A DNA stretch of 64,000 nt from Streptomyces sp. F001 (GCF_004187715.1 NZ_QZWF01000001.1:744001-808000); one strand, 5' to 3'; shown: positions 26,400 through 35,443, counted from the first letter of the stretch. Numbers and translations: made by a program. Notes: generated by a model from the sequence alone, not told the origin.

Positions 26400-28093
26400 T
26401 CCTCGGGGAGTTCCACCGGCGCGATCTCGTCGTAGCGGTCGCCGGGGCCGGGGTTGGCCGGGTCGGTCGTGCCGCCGAAGTGGTGCATGACGCCCCAGAC
26501 CGCGTTCAGCGCGGTCTGGACGGCGCCCTCGGCCCAGCCGGCCGTCCAGGAGATGTCGTCGCCGGCGAGGAAGATGCCCCGCTTGTCCTCCGGCAGCCGG
26601 TCCTGCATGAAGTGCGTGAACAGGCGCCGCTGGTAGCGGTAGTGGCCGGGCAGGTTGGCCTTGAACGCGCCCATGAAGTAGGGCTCGTTCTCCCAGGAGA
26701 CCGTCACCGGGTTGCCGATGATGTGCTTGCGGATGTCGACCTTGGGATAGATCTCGCCGAGCGACTTCAGCATGACCTCCATCCGCTCGTTCGCGGACAG
26801 CGGCAGCCACTTCAGGCTGTCGTCGCACCAGGTGTACGACAGGCAGATCACGGCGGGCTTGTCGGGACCGTCGTCGAGGAGGTAGGTCCCGCGCGTCATG
26901 CGGTCGGTGAGGGTCATCGACATGACGTCCCGGCCGGTCTCCTCGTCCTTGTCCAGCCAGAACGGCCGGTCGACCGGGACGAACAGCTTCGAGGACTCCA
27001 TGTAGTGGGTCCGCTCGATCGCGGTCCAGTGGTCGATCGGGAAGAGCGAGTCGTCGCAGGCGATCTTCGACAGCAGCATCCAGGACTGGGCGGTGAAGAT
27101 CGCCGCCTGGTAGGTGCGGATGTCGCCGTTCGCATCCGTCACCGTGATCCGGTTGCCGGCGGTGCGGTGCAGACGGGTCACGGCCGGGCGCGGCTCACCG
27201 CCCTCGTGCAGCGTGGCCAGCGAGGTGCCGTACGGCCAGTGCACGATCTTCTCCGGCTCGCGCTCCCACAGGCGCAGCGGCAACTGCTGGGAACCGCCGA
27301 CGATGCCGCGGTGGTGGTCGTCGGCCTCGGTGTAGACGACCCGCAGGATCTCCAGGATGGAGTTGGGGAAGTCGGTGTCCCAGCCGCCGGTGCCGAAGCC
27401 GACCTGGCCGAAGATCTCGCGGTGCCGGAAGGACTTGAAGGCCTCGGAGTCGCAGAGGAAGCCGTAGAAGGTCTGGTTGTCCAGCTTCTCGACGAGCTTC
27501 GCCCAGATCTCGCGGATGCGCGGGACGTCGCGCTCGCGCATCGCCCGGTTCATGTCGGAGAAGTCGGCGCCCTCCTCCAGGCACCTGTTCCAGGCCTGAG
27601 CCACGTCCCGGTAGACCTGCGGCAGGTCGTCGATCGTCTCGGCGTAGTGCGACTCGCCCTTGAGGTCGACGACGGTGGACGGGGTGGTCTCGGCCAGCGG
27701 GTTGGGGAACGGGCGGGTCTGGAGTCCGACCAGGTCGATGTAGTGCTGGAGGGCCGTGGAGGACGGCGGGAAGCGCATCGCGCCCATCTCGGCGGTCAGC
27801 GACGGGTCACAGCCGTCGAAGCCGACGGTCCGCAGCCGTCCGCCGATCCGGTCGGCCTCGTAGACGACCGGCTTGAGGCCCATCTTCATCAGCTCGTACG
27901 CGGCCACGATGCCGGACAGGCCGCCGCCGATGACCGCGACCTCGGTGCCGTGCTCGGTCGCGGGAACCTGGCCGAGGCCCGCCGGGTGGGCGAGGAAGTC
28001 GTCGTAGGCGTACGGGAAGTCCGGACCGAACATGGTGATCGGCGGCTGCTGCTCGTCTGCGTGCTCGACGGCGTTGGGCACGGTGGACGTCAT
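26396..28093 (-). CDS. davB: Flavin monoamine oxidase family; probable L-lysine 2-monooxygenase
   Basis: 565 residues. It begins with a DavB-type N terminus (PITMFGPDFPYAYDDFLAHP AGLG), then the FAD dinucleotide fold TEVAVIGGGLSGIVAAYELM and GGRLRTVGF. The rest follows the lysine monooxygenase pattern known from Pseudomonas putida, for example FGQVGFGTGGWDTDFPNSIL, MSMTLTDRMTRGTYLLDDG and GAFKANLPGHYRYQRRLFTH, ending GDDISWTAGWAEGAVQTALN. It would convert lysine to 5-aminovaleramide with O2. The neighbouring nitrilase-type gene davA supplies the next step. Oxidation of another amino acid (Trp, Phe) is possible but less likely given the pairing. Confidence 0.82.
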   Translation of the reverse strand: MTSTVPNAVEHADEQQPPITMFGPDFPYAYDDFLAHPAGLGQVPATEHGTEVAVIGGGLSGIVAAYELMKMGLKPVVYEADRIGGRLRTVGFDGCDPSLTAEMGAMRFPPSSTALQHYIDLVGLQTRPFPNPLAETTPSTVVDLKGESHYAETIDDLPQVYRDVAQAWNRCLEEGADFSDMNRAMRERDVPRIREIWAKLVEKLDNQTFYGFLCDSEAFKSFRHREIFGQVGFGTGGWDTDFPNSILEILRVVYTEADDHHRGIVGGSQQLPLRLWEREPEKIVHWPYGTSLATLHEGGEPRPAVTRLHRTAGNRITVTDANGDIRTYQAAIFTAQSWMLLSKIACDDSLFPIDHWTAIERTHYMESSKLFVPVDRPFWLDKDEETGRDVMSMTLTDRMTRGTYLLDDGPDKPAVICLSYTWCDDSLKWLPLSANERMEVMLKSLGEIYPKVDIRKHIIGNPVTVSWENEPYFMGAFKANLPGHYRYQRRLFTHFMQDRLPEDKRGIFLAGDDISWTAGWAEGAVQTALNAVWGVMHHFGGTTDPANPGPGDRYDEIAPVELPED

Positions 28094-28139
28094 GGGGTAC
28101 GGACTCCTTGCGCGGGAAGTGCTGGGGGAAGCTGGGGGT

Positions 28140-28928
28140 TCAGACGAGGGACCCGTAGAGACCGGGGCGGCGGTCCTTCAGGTACGGGTTCGCCTCGCGG
28201 GAAGCGGCGAGGAAAGCGGGGTCGACATCGGCGAGGACGAGTTCCTCACCGCGCCCGGCGCGGGTGCGGGCGATCCCGTCGGGCCCGGCGAGGGTCGAGA
28301 GCCCGACGAACTCGAACTCCCCCTCCTGGCCGACCCGGTTGACGTACGCGACGTACATCTGGTTCTCGAAGGCGCGTACCGGGACGACGCACTCGGCGAC
28401 GAACTGGAACGGGTGCATCTGCGCGGTCGGCACCAGCAGCAGGTCGGTGCCGGCGAGGGCGTGGGCCCGGACGTTCTCCGGGAACTCCACGTCGTAGCAG
28501 ATCATCAGGCCGACCCGCAGGCCGTTCAGCTCGGCCTGGACGACCGGCTGGTCGCCCGGGGTGAAGTGGTCGCGCTCGAAGCAGCCGAAGAGGTGGGTCT
28601 TGCGGTAGTTGGCGAGGCGGGTGCCGTCGGCGGAGATCAGCTGGGCGGAGTTGTACACCGCCTCCGAGAAGCGCTCCGGATACCCGTACGCGATGGCCAG
28701 GCCGTGCCGGGAGGCGATGTCGGCGATCGCGTCGGCGGCATCGCCGTCGGCGGGCTCGGCGAGGCGGGCGATGTCGTCGCCGATCGCGTAGCCGGTCAGG
28801 AACATCTCCGGCGCGGCCAGCAGCGCGGCGCCCGCGGCGGCGGCGCGCCCCGCGGCCTCGTCGAGGACCTTGAGGTTCTCGACGGTCGAGCCGGGGCGGC
28901 CGGAGCTCTGGAGCAGGGCGGTGCGCAT
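28140..28928 (-). CDS. davA: Carbon-nitrogen hydrolase; probable 5-aminovaleramidase
   Basis: 262 residues of the nitrilase superfamily. The catalytic triad is visible: Glu41 in LLAAPEMFLTGYAIG, Lys110 in LANYRKTHLFGCFERD, Cys144 in VGLMICYDVEFPENVR. It resembles DavA throughout (IAYGYPERFSEAVYNSAQLI). It would hydrolyse 5-aminovaleramide to 5-aminovalerate and ammonia. It is transcribed first, 46 bases before davB. The region upstream (29010-29073) carries three TTGC motifs that are also found before the amino acid permease. Confidence 0.83.
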   Translation of the reverse strand: MRTALLQSSGRPGSTVENLKVLDEAAGRAAAAGAALLAAPEMFLTGYAIGDDIARLAEPADGDAADAIADIASRHGLAIAYGYPERFSEAVYNSAQLISADGTRLANYRKTHLFGCFERDHFTPGDQPVVQAELNGLRVGLMICYDVEFPENVRAHALAGTDLLLVPTAQMHPFQFVAECVVPVRAFENQMYVAYVNRVGQEGEFEFVGLSTLAGPDGIARTRAGRGEELVLADVDPAFLAASREANPYLKDRRPGLYGSLV

Positions 28929-29009
28929 GCGTGATCCTCACCGGTACGGGGATGAGTGTGGGGGCCACGTAGACGGTACGGGCGGCGGGTTCCACGGGAC
29001 AAGGAGGAG

Positions 29010-29073
29010 CCGTTGCGCGCCGGTGAGCCGATCGTTGCGTCCGTTCGGGGCGTGGCGGCGATTCGTTGCACGG
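29010..29073 (-). promoter_or_regulatory. TTGC-motif cluster upstream of davA, probable Lrp sites
   Basis: Three motifs: CCGTTGCGCG (29010-29019), GATCGTTGCGTC (29030-29041) and TTCGTTGCACGG (29062-29073). Exact or near-exact copies occur upstream of the permease at 34929-34991. They lie 82-145 bases before the davA start. Confidence 0.5.
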
Positions 29074-29092
29074 CCCGGTCCGGGCGAGCCGG

Positions 29093-29473
29093 TCACAGTT
29101 CGCGCAGCCGCGCCACGATCTCCCGCAGCAGCTCAGGGTCCGTGGCCGGTCCGCCCGCCGCCGGCCACCGCGGCTCGTCGATGCGCACCAGACCGGCCTC
29201 GGCCAGATCGCCGAGCAGCACCCGTACGACGGTCAGGGGCAGGTCGGCGTCGGCGGCGAGCTCGACGACCGGCCGGGGGCCACGGCGCACGAGGTCGAGC
29301 AGCGAGGCGCGGGCGTGGTCGAGGCCCGGCCGTCCCTCGTCCGCCTCCACTGAGGTGACCTGCGACATCAGGTCGACCGTGTGACGGCCGGAGGGCCTGG
29401 TCCGGCCGCGCGTCACCATGTAGGGGCGCACCATCGATCCGGTCTCGTCCTCGTACCAGTGGTCGTCGGTCAC
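29093..29473 (-). CDS. DUF742 protein (CvnC-like conservon component)
   Basis: 126 residues. The N-terminal SMVRPYMVTRGRTRPSGRHT segment and the winged-helix core (LLDLVRRGPRPVVELAADAD, LTVVRVLLGDLAEAGLVRI) are the DUF742 hallmarks. DUF742 proteins are the third component of Streptomyces conservons, which couple a sensor kinase, a roadblock protein and a small GTPase. Here only the kinase (7 bp upstream) accompanies it. It starts with GTG. Confidence 0.88.
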   Translation of the reverse strand: MTDDHWYEDETGSMVRPYMVTRGRTRPSGRHTVDLMSQVTSVEADEGRPGLDHARASLLDLVRRGPRPVVELAADADLPLTVVRVLLGDLAEAGLVRIDEPRWPAAGGPATDPELLREIVARLREL

Positions 29474-29480
29474 GGCCGGC

Positions 29481-31448
29481 TCAGGGATCGTCGGTGCCGG
29501 CGGCCGACCGTACGGCGGTGTCGGCCTCCTCCGCCTCCAGCGACGCGAGCACCCCCTCCGGCAGCAGCACCGCCGCCGTCGTACCGCCGTACGGCGATCC
29601 GCTCAGGGTGACCCGGATGCCGTGCCGGGCGGCGAGTCTGCCCACGACGTAGAGCCCGAGCCGGTCGTGCCGGGTGGGGTCGAAGTCGTCGGGGCGGGTG
29701 AGGGTGCGATGGGCCTGAGCCGGCTGGTCGGCGGCGAGGCCCAGGCCCCGGTCGTCGATCTCCAGCACGAAACCGCCGCGAGCCGCTCGCCCGGTGCGCA
29801 TGGTGACCCGGGTGTGCGGCGGCGAGAACATGGTGGCGTTCTCGACGAGCTCGGCGATCAGGTGCACGACGTCCGCGACGGCGTCCGCGGCGACGCCCAC
29901 CGGCTCCATCGGGGGCACCTCCACGCGCGCGTAGTCCTCGATCTCGCTCACCGCGGAGGACACGACGTCGGCGAGGGGCACCGGGCGCCGCCATCGGCGG
30001 CCGGGTGCCGCGCCGGAGAGAATGATCAGGCTTTCCGCGTGGCGTCGCATCCGGGTGGTGAGGTGGTCGATGCGGAACAGCTCTTCCAGGACGTCCGGAT
30101 CGTGGGTCCGCCGTTCCAGCGTGTCGACGAGCTTCAACTGCCGGTGCACGAGCGCCTGGTTGCGCCGGGCGATGTTCAGCAGCACCGCGGACATGCCCCG
30201 GCGCAGCGCGGCCTGCCGGACGGCGGCCTCGACGGCCGCGAGCCGTGCGGCGTTGAAGGACCGGCCGACCTGCCCGATCTCGTCGTCGCCCGCCTCCCCG
30301 TCGGCGAGCGGCGGCGCCTCGGCGGCGGCGTCCACGTCCTCTCCGGCGCTCAACCGCTCCATCACATCGGGCAGTTGGTGTGCGGTCAGCAGATCGGCGG
30401 CATCCCTCAGCGTCTCCAGCCGGCGGGAGATGCGCCGGGCGCCGCGCACTGCCAGCCACAGCGACAGGCCCACGGCCGCGAGGCCCACCACACCGACGGC
30501 GACCGCCTTGGCCAACTCCCGGTAGGCGAAAGCCCGTCCGCGGTCGGCGGAGTTCACGGCCGACTCGGTGCACAGCAGCATGTACCGCTTGACGGCCCGG
30601 TCGGTGGTGGTGCGCCAGGAGCCGGCCGCGACGGCCTCGCCCGCGTCGTCCGCTCCGGCCCGCAGCAGGGCGTCCTCACTCGCGGTCAACTGCCGGTGCA
30701 GGTCGCCGCGTCGGAACTCCTCGAACAGCGCCCGTGAGTCGGACGGCAGGTCGGGCACATAGGTCCGCTCGAAGACCCGGCGGTCCTCGATGGTCGCGGT
30801 CAGCGTGTCGTACTGCCGGTCGGTGAGGGTGCCCGCGGCACGCGCCCCGGCGACCAGGGCGTCCTCGCGCGAGACGAACTCCCGCACCCGGACCAGCTCG
30901 ATGACGACCTGCGCCTCCCGCGCCAGTTGCCCGGCCTGCAGTGCGGTGAGCGCGGACTGGACGTCGAAGCCGGGCTCCACGAGGGTGCTGTACTCGCTCA
31001 CCGCACGGTCCCAGGAAATGTCCCGGGACAGCACCCGCTGGCGCAGCGCCTCCAGCTGGTCGGCAAAGTCCACGACGGCGTCGAGCACCTGCCGCTGCCG
31101 CGCGGAGAGCCGGTCGCGGTCGCCGTCCCGGATCGCGTCGCGCATGGCGCTCACCGCACGGTCGGTGCGGCGCTGCTGCTCCAGGAGGTCCACGGCGGTG
31201 TCGGTACGGTGCCCGGCGCCCAGGTACGCGGCCGAGAGCCGCCGCTCGATCTGGATCTGCCCGATGGCCGTGTCCACGGGTGTGCCGAAGTCCTCGTAGA
31301 CCCCCTGGACCCGGATCAGCGCACGCAGTTCGCCGGTGACGGACCACATGGCGAAGCTCCACAGCATCATCAGAGCGATCACCGGCGCGACCGCGAGCGC
31401 CACGATCCGGGCACGCACGGTGGTGGGACGGCCGATGGGCCGGCGCAT
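29481..31448 (-). CDS. Nitrate/nitrite-sensing-domain histidine kinase (CvnA-like)
   Basis: 655 residues. TM1 lies at about 15-40 (RIVALAVAPVIALMMLWSFA), an extracellular NIT-type helical sensor at about 60-305, and TM2 near 325-345 (AVAVGVVGLAAVGLSLWLAV). A HAMP-like linker follows, then the dimerisation region (LNIARRNQALVHRQLKLVDT) and an atypical HATPase: DVVHLIAELVENATMFSPPH (N box), VLEIDDRGLGL (G1 box). A phospho-acceptor His is not obvious, as usual for conservon kinases. The ATG at 31448 has GGGGAG upstream. The ligand is unknown. Confidence 0.9.
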   Translation of the reverse strand: MRRPIGRPTTVRARIVALAVAPVIALMMLWSFAMWSVTGELRALIRVQGVYEDFGTPVDTAIGQIQIERRLSAAYLGAGHRTDTAVDLLEQQRRTDRAVSAMRDAIRDGDRDRLSARQRQVLDAVVDFADQLEALRQRVLSRDISWDRAVSEYSTLVEPGFDVQSALTALQAGQLAREAQVVIELVRVREFVSREDALVAGARAAGTLTDRQYDTLTATIEDRRVFERTYVPDLPSDSRALFEEFRRGDLHRQLTASEDALLRAGADDAGEAVAAGSWRTTTDRAVKRYMLLCTESAVNSADRGRAFAYRELAKAVAVGVVGLAAVGLSLWLAVRGARRISRRLETLRDAADLLTAHQLPDVMERLSAGEDVDAAAEAPPLADGEAGDDEIGQVGRSFNAARLAAVEAAVRQAALRRGMSAVLLNIARRNQALVHRQLKLVDTLERRTHDPDVLEELFRIDHLTTRMRRHAESLIILSGAAPGRRWRRPVPLADVVSSAVSEIEDYARVEVPPMEPVGVAADAVADVVHLIAELVENATMFSPPHTRVTMRTGRAARGGFVLEIDDRGLGLAADQPAQAHRTLTRPDDFDPTRHDRLGLYVVGRLAARHGIRVTLSGSPYGGTTAAVLLPEGVLASLEAEEADTAVRSAAGTDDP

Positions 31449-31587
31449 GGTCTCCCCAGGGCGACAGGACGATCGGACGGTTGGACACAGTCGGTTACCC
31501 ACCGGTTCTACCCACCGGTAGCAAAGCCGCGGCACAACCTACGGGACGGCGCCGCGGACCGCAATGGTCATCGGCGCCACCCCTGCC

Positions 31588-32742
31588 TCACGGCTTACGC
31601 CTCCCGCGCTCCGTTCCCCCGGCCGCCATCACCAGCGCGGTCACCAGATACGGCAGCCCGAACACCGCGAACGCCGTGCTGTGCCCGGTCGACGAGGCGA
31701 CCGTCGCATAGCCGCCGAACACGGCGACCGTGGCCAGTTCGGTCCCCAGGCCCGCGACCGATGTCAGGGTCGCCCGCCCGGTGTCGTCGATCCGCCGCTG
31801 GAGCCGGGCGTCGGCCAGCACGTTCGCGAGCTGGAACCCGCCGAAGGCGACGGCGACCAGCACCAGTCCGGCCGGCGTCCGCGCCAGGGCGCCCGCCGCG
31901 AGGGCCAGTGCGGAGCCCCCGAGCAACGCCGCGAACCCGGTCCGGCCCAGGCGTTCGCCCGCACCGGCGAGCAGGCTCCCGGCCGTGGCGCCCGCCCAGA
32001 TCAGCAGGAGCAGGTAGGGAGCGGCCCAGCCGGGGACGCCGGTGTCGCGCACCAGCAGCGGCGTGTACTCGTCGAGTGCACCCCACACCGAGGCGACGAG
32101 GGCGACCAGCAGGAGCGCGGCCCGCACGGGCCGGTCGGTCCGGGCCGCGGCGAGCCCGGAACGCAGGGTGCCGGCCCAGCTCTCGCTCCCGGCCGTCGGC
32201 GACCGGTGCTCCGGGAACCGGCTCGCCATGGCCGCCGTCAGCAGGCAGGTCAGCACGCTCGCCGCGCCCACGGCCGGGTAGCCGCCGAGCGCGAACACCG
32301 GCCCGGCGAGTCCCATCGCGGCCATCACCGCCACCAGGCCCGCCGCACGGGCACGGCCCATCACACGCGCGTAGTCGTCGGCCGCACCGAGCCGGTCGAG
32401 TTCCTCGTACACCAGCGCCTCCAGGGCGCCGGATCCGAGCGCTCCGCCGACGCCCCACAGGACGAAGCCGAGCGCGAACGCCCAGTACGACGGCGTGAGC
32501 ACCCACAGGGTGAAGCCGACGGCGGTCAGCAGCGGGCCGAGCCACAGCAACAGCCGACGGGAGACGGCGTCGGCGAGGGCGCCGGAGGGGACCTCCAGCA
32601 CGACGGCGGTGACGGACCACAGCGCGAAGAGGAAGGAGATCTGCCCGACCGTCAGACCGGTGTCGCTGAAGAGCAGCGCGTACAGCGGGTAGAGCAGGAC
32701 GAACTCGTCGAGGAACGCGTAGCCGTACAGCGTGGCGGTCAA
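31588..32742 (-). CDS. MFS transporter
   Basis: 384 residues with about 12 TM segments: YGYAFLDEFVLLYPLYALLF, FALWSVTAVVLEVPSGALAD (the loop 2-3 motif region) and AFALGFVLWGVGGALGSGAL. The VPSGALADAVSRR form and short length are typical of unassigned MFS proteins. The only in-frame start is TTG at 32742. Removing one C near 32760 would join an upstream frame (from a TTG at 32779), so the N terminus may be mis-read. It is 91 bp downstream of the Lrp gene on the same strand. Substrate unknown. Confidence 0.8.
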   Translation of the reverse strand: MTATLYGYAFLDEFVLLYPLYALLFSDTGLTVGQISFLFALWSVTAVVLEVPSGALADAVSRRLLLWLGPLLTAVGFTLWVLTPSYWAFALGFVLWGVGGALGSGALEALVYEELDRLGAADDYARVMGRARAAGLVAVMAAMGLAGPVFALGGYPAVGAASVLTCLLTAAMASRFPEHRSPTAGSESWAGTLRSGLAAARTDRPVRAALLLVALVASVWGALDEYTPLLVRDTGVPGWAAPYLLLLIWAGATAGSLLAGAGERLGRTGFAALLGGSALALAAGALARTPAGLVLVAVAFGGFQLANVLADARLQRRIDDTGRATLTSVAGLGTELATVAVFGGYATVASSTGHSTAFAVFGLPYLVTALVMAAGGTERGRRKP

Positions 32743-32833
32743 CCGCCGGACGCCGGGCTCGCTTTGAGGTGAGACTCAATGTCGCCAGGTCATGGCATCG
32801 ATGCTAGAGGGCCGCGCCCGCACGGCCAACCGA

Positions 32834-33286
32834 TTATGTCGGCGACCCCGACGAGAAGCGCCGCAGCAGCGGCGACAGCACGAGCACCGACTTGGTGCGC
32901 TCCACGAACGGCTCCCCCGCGATGCGCTCCAGGACCCGTTCGAAGTGTCGCATGTCGGAGGCGAAGACCTGGGCGATCGCGTCCGCGTCCCCGGTGACGG
33001 TGGACGCGGCCACGACCTCCTGGTAGCGCTCCAGCCCTCGCTGGATGATCTCCGGCGAGGTGTTGCTCCGGCAGTAGATCTCGACGAACCCCTCGGTCTC
33101 CCAGCCGAGCGCCGACGGGTCCACCCGTACGGTGAAGCCCGTGATGGCACCGGTGGCGCGCAGCCGGTCCACGCGCCGTTTCACGGCGGGCGCGGACAGG
33201 CCGACGAGCTGCCCGATGTCGGCGTAGGAGCGGCGGGCGTCCTCGGCGAGGGCGTGCACGATGCGTTCGTCGAGATCGTTCAGCAC
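32834..33286 (-). CDS. Lrp/AsnC family regulator, possible lysine-regulon regulator
   Basis: 150 residues. The HTH is MLNDLDERIVHALAEDARRS then QLVGLSAPAVKRRVDRLRAT; the RAM domain follows with GWETEGFVEIYCRSNTSPEI and STVTGDADAIAQVFASDMRH. It starts 10 bases after the stop of the amino acid permease, so both are probably on one transcript. Repeated TTGC motifs before that transcript and before davA suggest that this protein controls both lysine uptake and catabolism; that is an inference from position and motifs. Confidence 0.9.
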   Translation of the reverse strand: MLNDLDERIVHALAEDARRSYADIGQLVGLSAPAVKRRVDRLRATGAITGFTVRVDPSALGWETEGFVEIYCRSNTSPEIIQRGLERYQEVVAASTVTGDADAIAQVFASDMRHFERVLERIAGEPFVERTKSVLVLSPLLRRFSSGSPT

Positions 33287-33296
33287 TGCGGGTGGT

Positions 33297-34766
33297 TCAC
33301 TTCACTTCTGCTGCGGCGAGACGGGAACGGCGGTAGCCGTACACGAAGTAGAACACGAGACCGGCGGCCATCCAGAACCCGAAGACGACCCAGGTCACGG
33401 TGTCGAGGCTGAACATGTTGTACGCGCAGAAGGCGAAGCCCAGGATCGGCAGAACCGGGCCGAACGGCACCTTGAACGTGCGCTCCAGCTCGGGTCGCCG
33501 GTAGCGCAGGACGATCACCGCGATATTGACCAGGGCGAAGGCGAACAGCGTGCCGATGCTGGTGGCGTCGACGAGTTTGCCCAGCGGGATCAGGGCCGCG
33601 AGCACACCGCAGAACAGGGACACGATCACCGTGTTGAGGCGGGGCGCGCCGGTCTTCGGGTGGATCTTTCCGAGCGCCTTGGGCACCAGGCCGTCGCGGG
33701 ACATCGCGAACAGGATGCGGGTCTGGCCGTAGAGCACGGTGAGGACGACGCTCGCGATGGAGATGACCGCGCCGAGCGCGAGCAGGGTGCCCCAGAAGGT
33801 CTGGCCGCTGACGTCGTTCATGATCGCGGCGAGCGAGGCGTCGGAGCCCTCGAACTTGGTCCAGTTCCACGCGCCGACGGCGACGGCCGCGACGAGCACG
33901 TACAGCGCGGTCACGATGATCAGCGACAGCATGATCGCCCGCGGCAGGTCGCGCTTGGGATTCTTGGCCTCCTCACCGGCGGTGGAGGCGGCGTCGAAGC
34001 CGATGTAGGAGAAGAAGAGCGTCGCACCCGCGGCACTCACGCCCGCCATGCCGAGCGGCATGAAGTCGGCGTAGTTGCCGGACTTGAAGCCCATGAAGCC
34101 GACCGCGCAGAACAGCACAAGGGCGGCGATCTTCACCGCGACCATGATCGTGTTGACGCGGGCGGACTCACGGGCACCGCCCAGCAGGAACACCATCGCC
34201 AGCAGGACGACGATCAGGGCGGGCAGGTTGATGATGCCGCCCTCACCGGGCGCCGAGGACAGGGCGGACGGGATGGTGACCCCGATGGTGCCGTCGAGCA
34301 GCTCGTTGAGGTACTCGCCCCAGCCGACGGCGACAGCGGCCACCGAGACGCCGTACTCCAGCACCAGGCACCAGCCGCAGATCCAGGCGACCAGTTCGCC
34401 CATCGTTGCGTACGCATACGAGTACGAGGAACCGGCGACCGGGATGCTGCCCGCCAGCTCGGCGTACGAGAGGGCCGAGAACAGTGCGGTGAGTCCGGCG
34501 ATCACGAACGCCAGGGTGACCGCGGGGCCGGCCTCGGGGACGGCGTCGCCGAGGACGACGAAGATACCGGTGCCGAGGGTGGCACCGATGCTGATCATGG
34601 TGAGCTGCCACAGCCCGAGGGAGCGCCGAAGCGCGCCTCCCTCGCCCTGGCCACCCTCCGCGACCAGGTGTTCGACGGGCTTACGACGCATCAGGCGCGC
34701 GGCGACGCCCGGTGACGGCGGGGCGGTCTGGCGATCGTTCTGCGGGGGTGCGCCTTGGTCGAGCAC
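33297..34766 (-). CDS. APC-superfamily cationic amino acid permease
   Basis: 489 residues with 12-14 TM segments. CAT-type features are LGLWQLTMISIGATLGTGIF (TM1 with the GxG unwound segment), ALSYAELAGSIPVAGSSYSY, FFSYIGFDAASTAGEEAKNP and LFAFALVNIAVIVLRYRRPE. Members import Lys, Arg or related amino acids. The cytosolic N terminus (about 50 residues) is extended. A GTG start with GAAGGAG upstream is clear. It is followed by the Lrp gene (10 bp). Shared motifs with the davA promoter point to lysine as substrate. Confidence 0.88.
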   Translation of the reverse strand: MLDQGAPPQNDRQTAPPSPGVAARLMRRKPVEHLVAEGGQGEGGALRRSLGLWQLTMISIGATLGTGIFVVLGDAVPEAGPAVTLAFVIAGLTALFSALSYAELAGSIPVAGSSYSYAYATMGELVAWICGWCLVLEYGVSVAAVAVGWGEYLNELLDGTIGVTIPSALSSAPGEGGIINLPALIVVLLAMVFLLGGARESARVNTIMVAVKIAALVLFCAVGFMGFKSGNYADFMPLGMAGVSAAGATLFFSYIGFDAASTAGEEAKNPKRDLPRAIMLSLIIVTALYVLVAAVAVGAWNWTKFEGSDASLAAIMNDVSGQTFWGTLLALGAVISIASVVLTVLYGQTRILFAMSRDGLVPKALGKIHPKTGAPRLNTVIVSLFCGVLAALIPLGKLVDATSIGTLFAFALVNIAVIVLRYRRPELERTFKVPFGPVLPILGFAFCAYNMFSLDTVTWVVFGFWMAAGLVFYFVYGYRRSRLAAAEVK

Positions 34767-34911
34767 GCGCTGGCTCCTTCATCGCTGCCGGTCAGGGAGA
34801 CGGGGACCGGCGGCACCCCTTCGAGCAGGGACCCACCGAGCGGGGTCCCCGCCACGCCACGTACGAGGCGACAGCCTATGAGCAGCGACGTTGCCCTTGT
34901 AATGCAGCAAC

Positions 34912-34991
34912 CTTGCGTATGCCCGCAAGATCATTGCGTTCATCGGGAAGGTGTGAGCGTTCGTTGCACGGCTGCTGTCGACCGTTGCGCG
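34912..34991 (-). promoter_or_regulatory. Palindrome and TTGC-motif cluster upstream of the permease
   Basis: A perfect palindrome CTTGCG / CGCAAG with 6 central bases (34912-34929) is followed by GATCATTGCGTT (34929-34940), TTCGTTGCACGG (34960-34971) and CCGTTGCGCG (34982-34991). The last two are identical to motifs upstream of davA. The 234-bp intergenic region is otherwise empty. Lrp-type binding is inferred. Confidence 0.55.
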
Positions 34992-35000
34992 AACACCGTT

Positions 35001-35396
35001 TCAGAGCTCGTCCGGGCCTCCCGCCACCGCCCGCGCCTCGGCCGCGTCCGACGCGTCGAAGCCCATCTGGCCGGGCTTTCCGTACGCCTCGGCCTGGGCG
35101 TCGATCCAGCGTGTGTGCGCCTCCCAGGCGGCCTGTTTGCTGGTACCCAGCGCCGCGCCGATCCGGGACCAGGAGGCGCCGGCCTCGCGGGCGGCGCGCA
35201 CGGTGAGCTGACGCCCGTACGCGGCCTTGCGGGCCACGACCTCGCTCAGCGCGAGAAGTTCCAGCAGCTCGGCCCGGTCGAGGGCCTCCTCGTCACTGCC
35301 GGCCCCGGCCAGCGACTCACGTCGGCGCAACTCGTCGAGGCGGGTCACGGCGGTCAGAAGCGTGTACTGCGGCTCGATGCCCTGCGGTGTCGTCAT
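35001..35396 (-). CDS. Small helix-turn-helix protein
   Basis: 131 residues, alpha helical. A predicted HTH sits at ASWSRIGAALGTSKQAAWEA; the upstream helix (VVARKAAYGRQLTVRAAREA) may dimerise. The same HTH logic ([20 protein letters not shown]) appears in the protein at 48140. No family name is certain. Its own upstream region contains nested TCAAGG/TTGAC palindromes, suggesting autoregulation. It lies alone between the permease control region and guaB1. Confidence 0.72.
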   Translation of the reverse strand: MTTPQGIEPQYTLLTAVTRLDELRRRESLAGAGSDEEALDRAELLELLALSEVVARKAAYGRQLTVRAAREAGASWSRIGAALGTSKQAAWEAHTRWIDAQAEAYGKPGQMGFDASDAAEARAVAGGPDEL

Positions 35397-35410
35397 GACC
35401 CCAGGCTCGC

Positions 35411-35443
35411 GTCAAGGCTCCTTGACGTCAAGAGGGCTTGACC
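35411..35443. promoter_or_regulatory. Overlapping TTGAC/GTCAA palindromes
   Basis: GTCAAGG (35411-35417) pairs with CCTTGAC (35420-35426), and CTTGAC pairs with the adjoining GTCAAG (35421-35432); another TTGACC follows. This is directly upstream of the small HTH gene (start 35396). Probable operator. Confidence 0.4.

Noticed and set aside
25400..28342. A 980-residue open frame on the plus strand across the LLM and davB genes
   Set aside because: Shadow frame of the LLM gene, then antisense to davB; no recognisable family.
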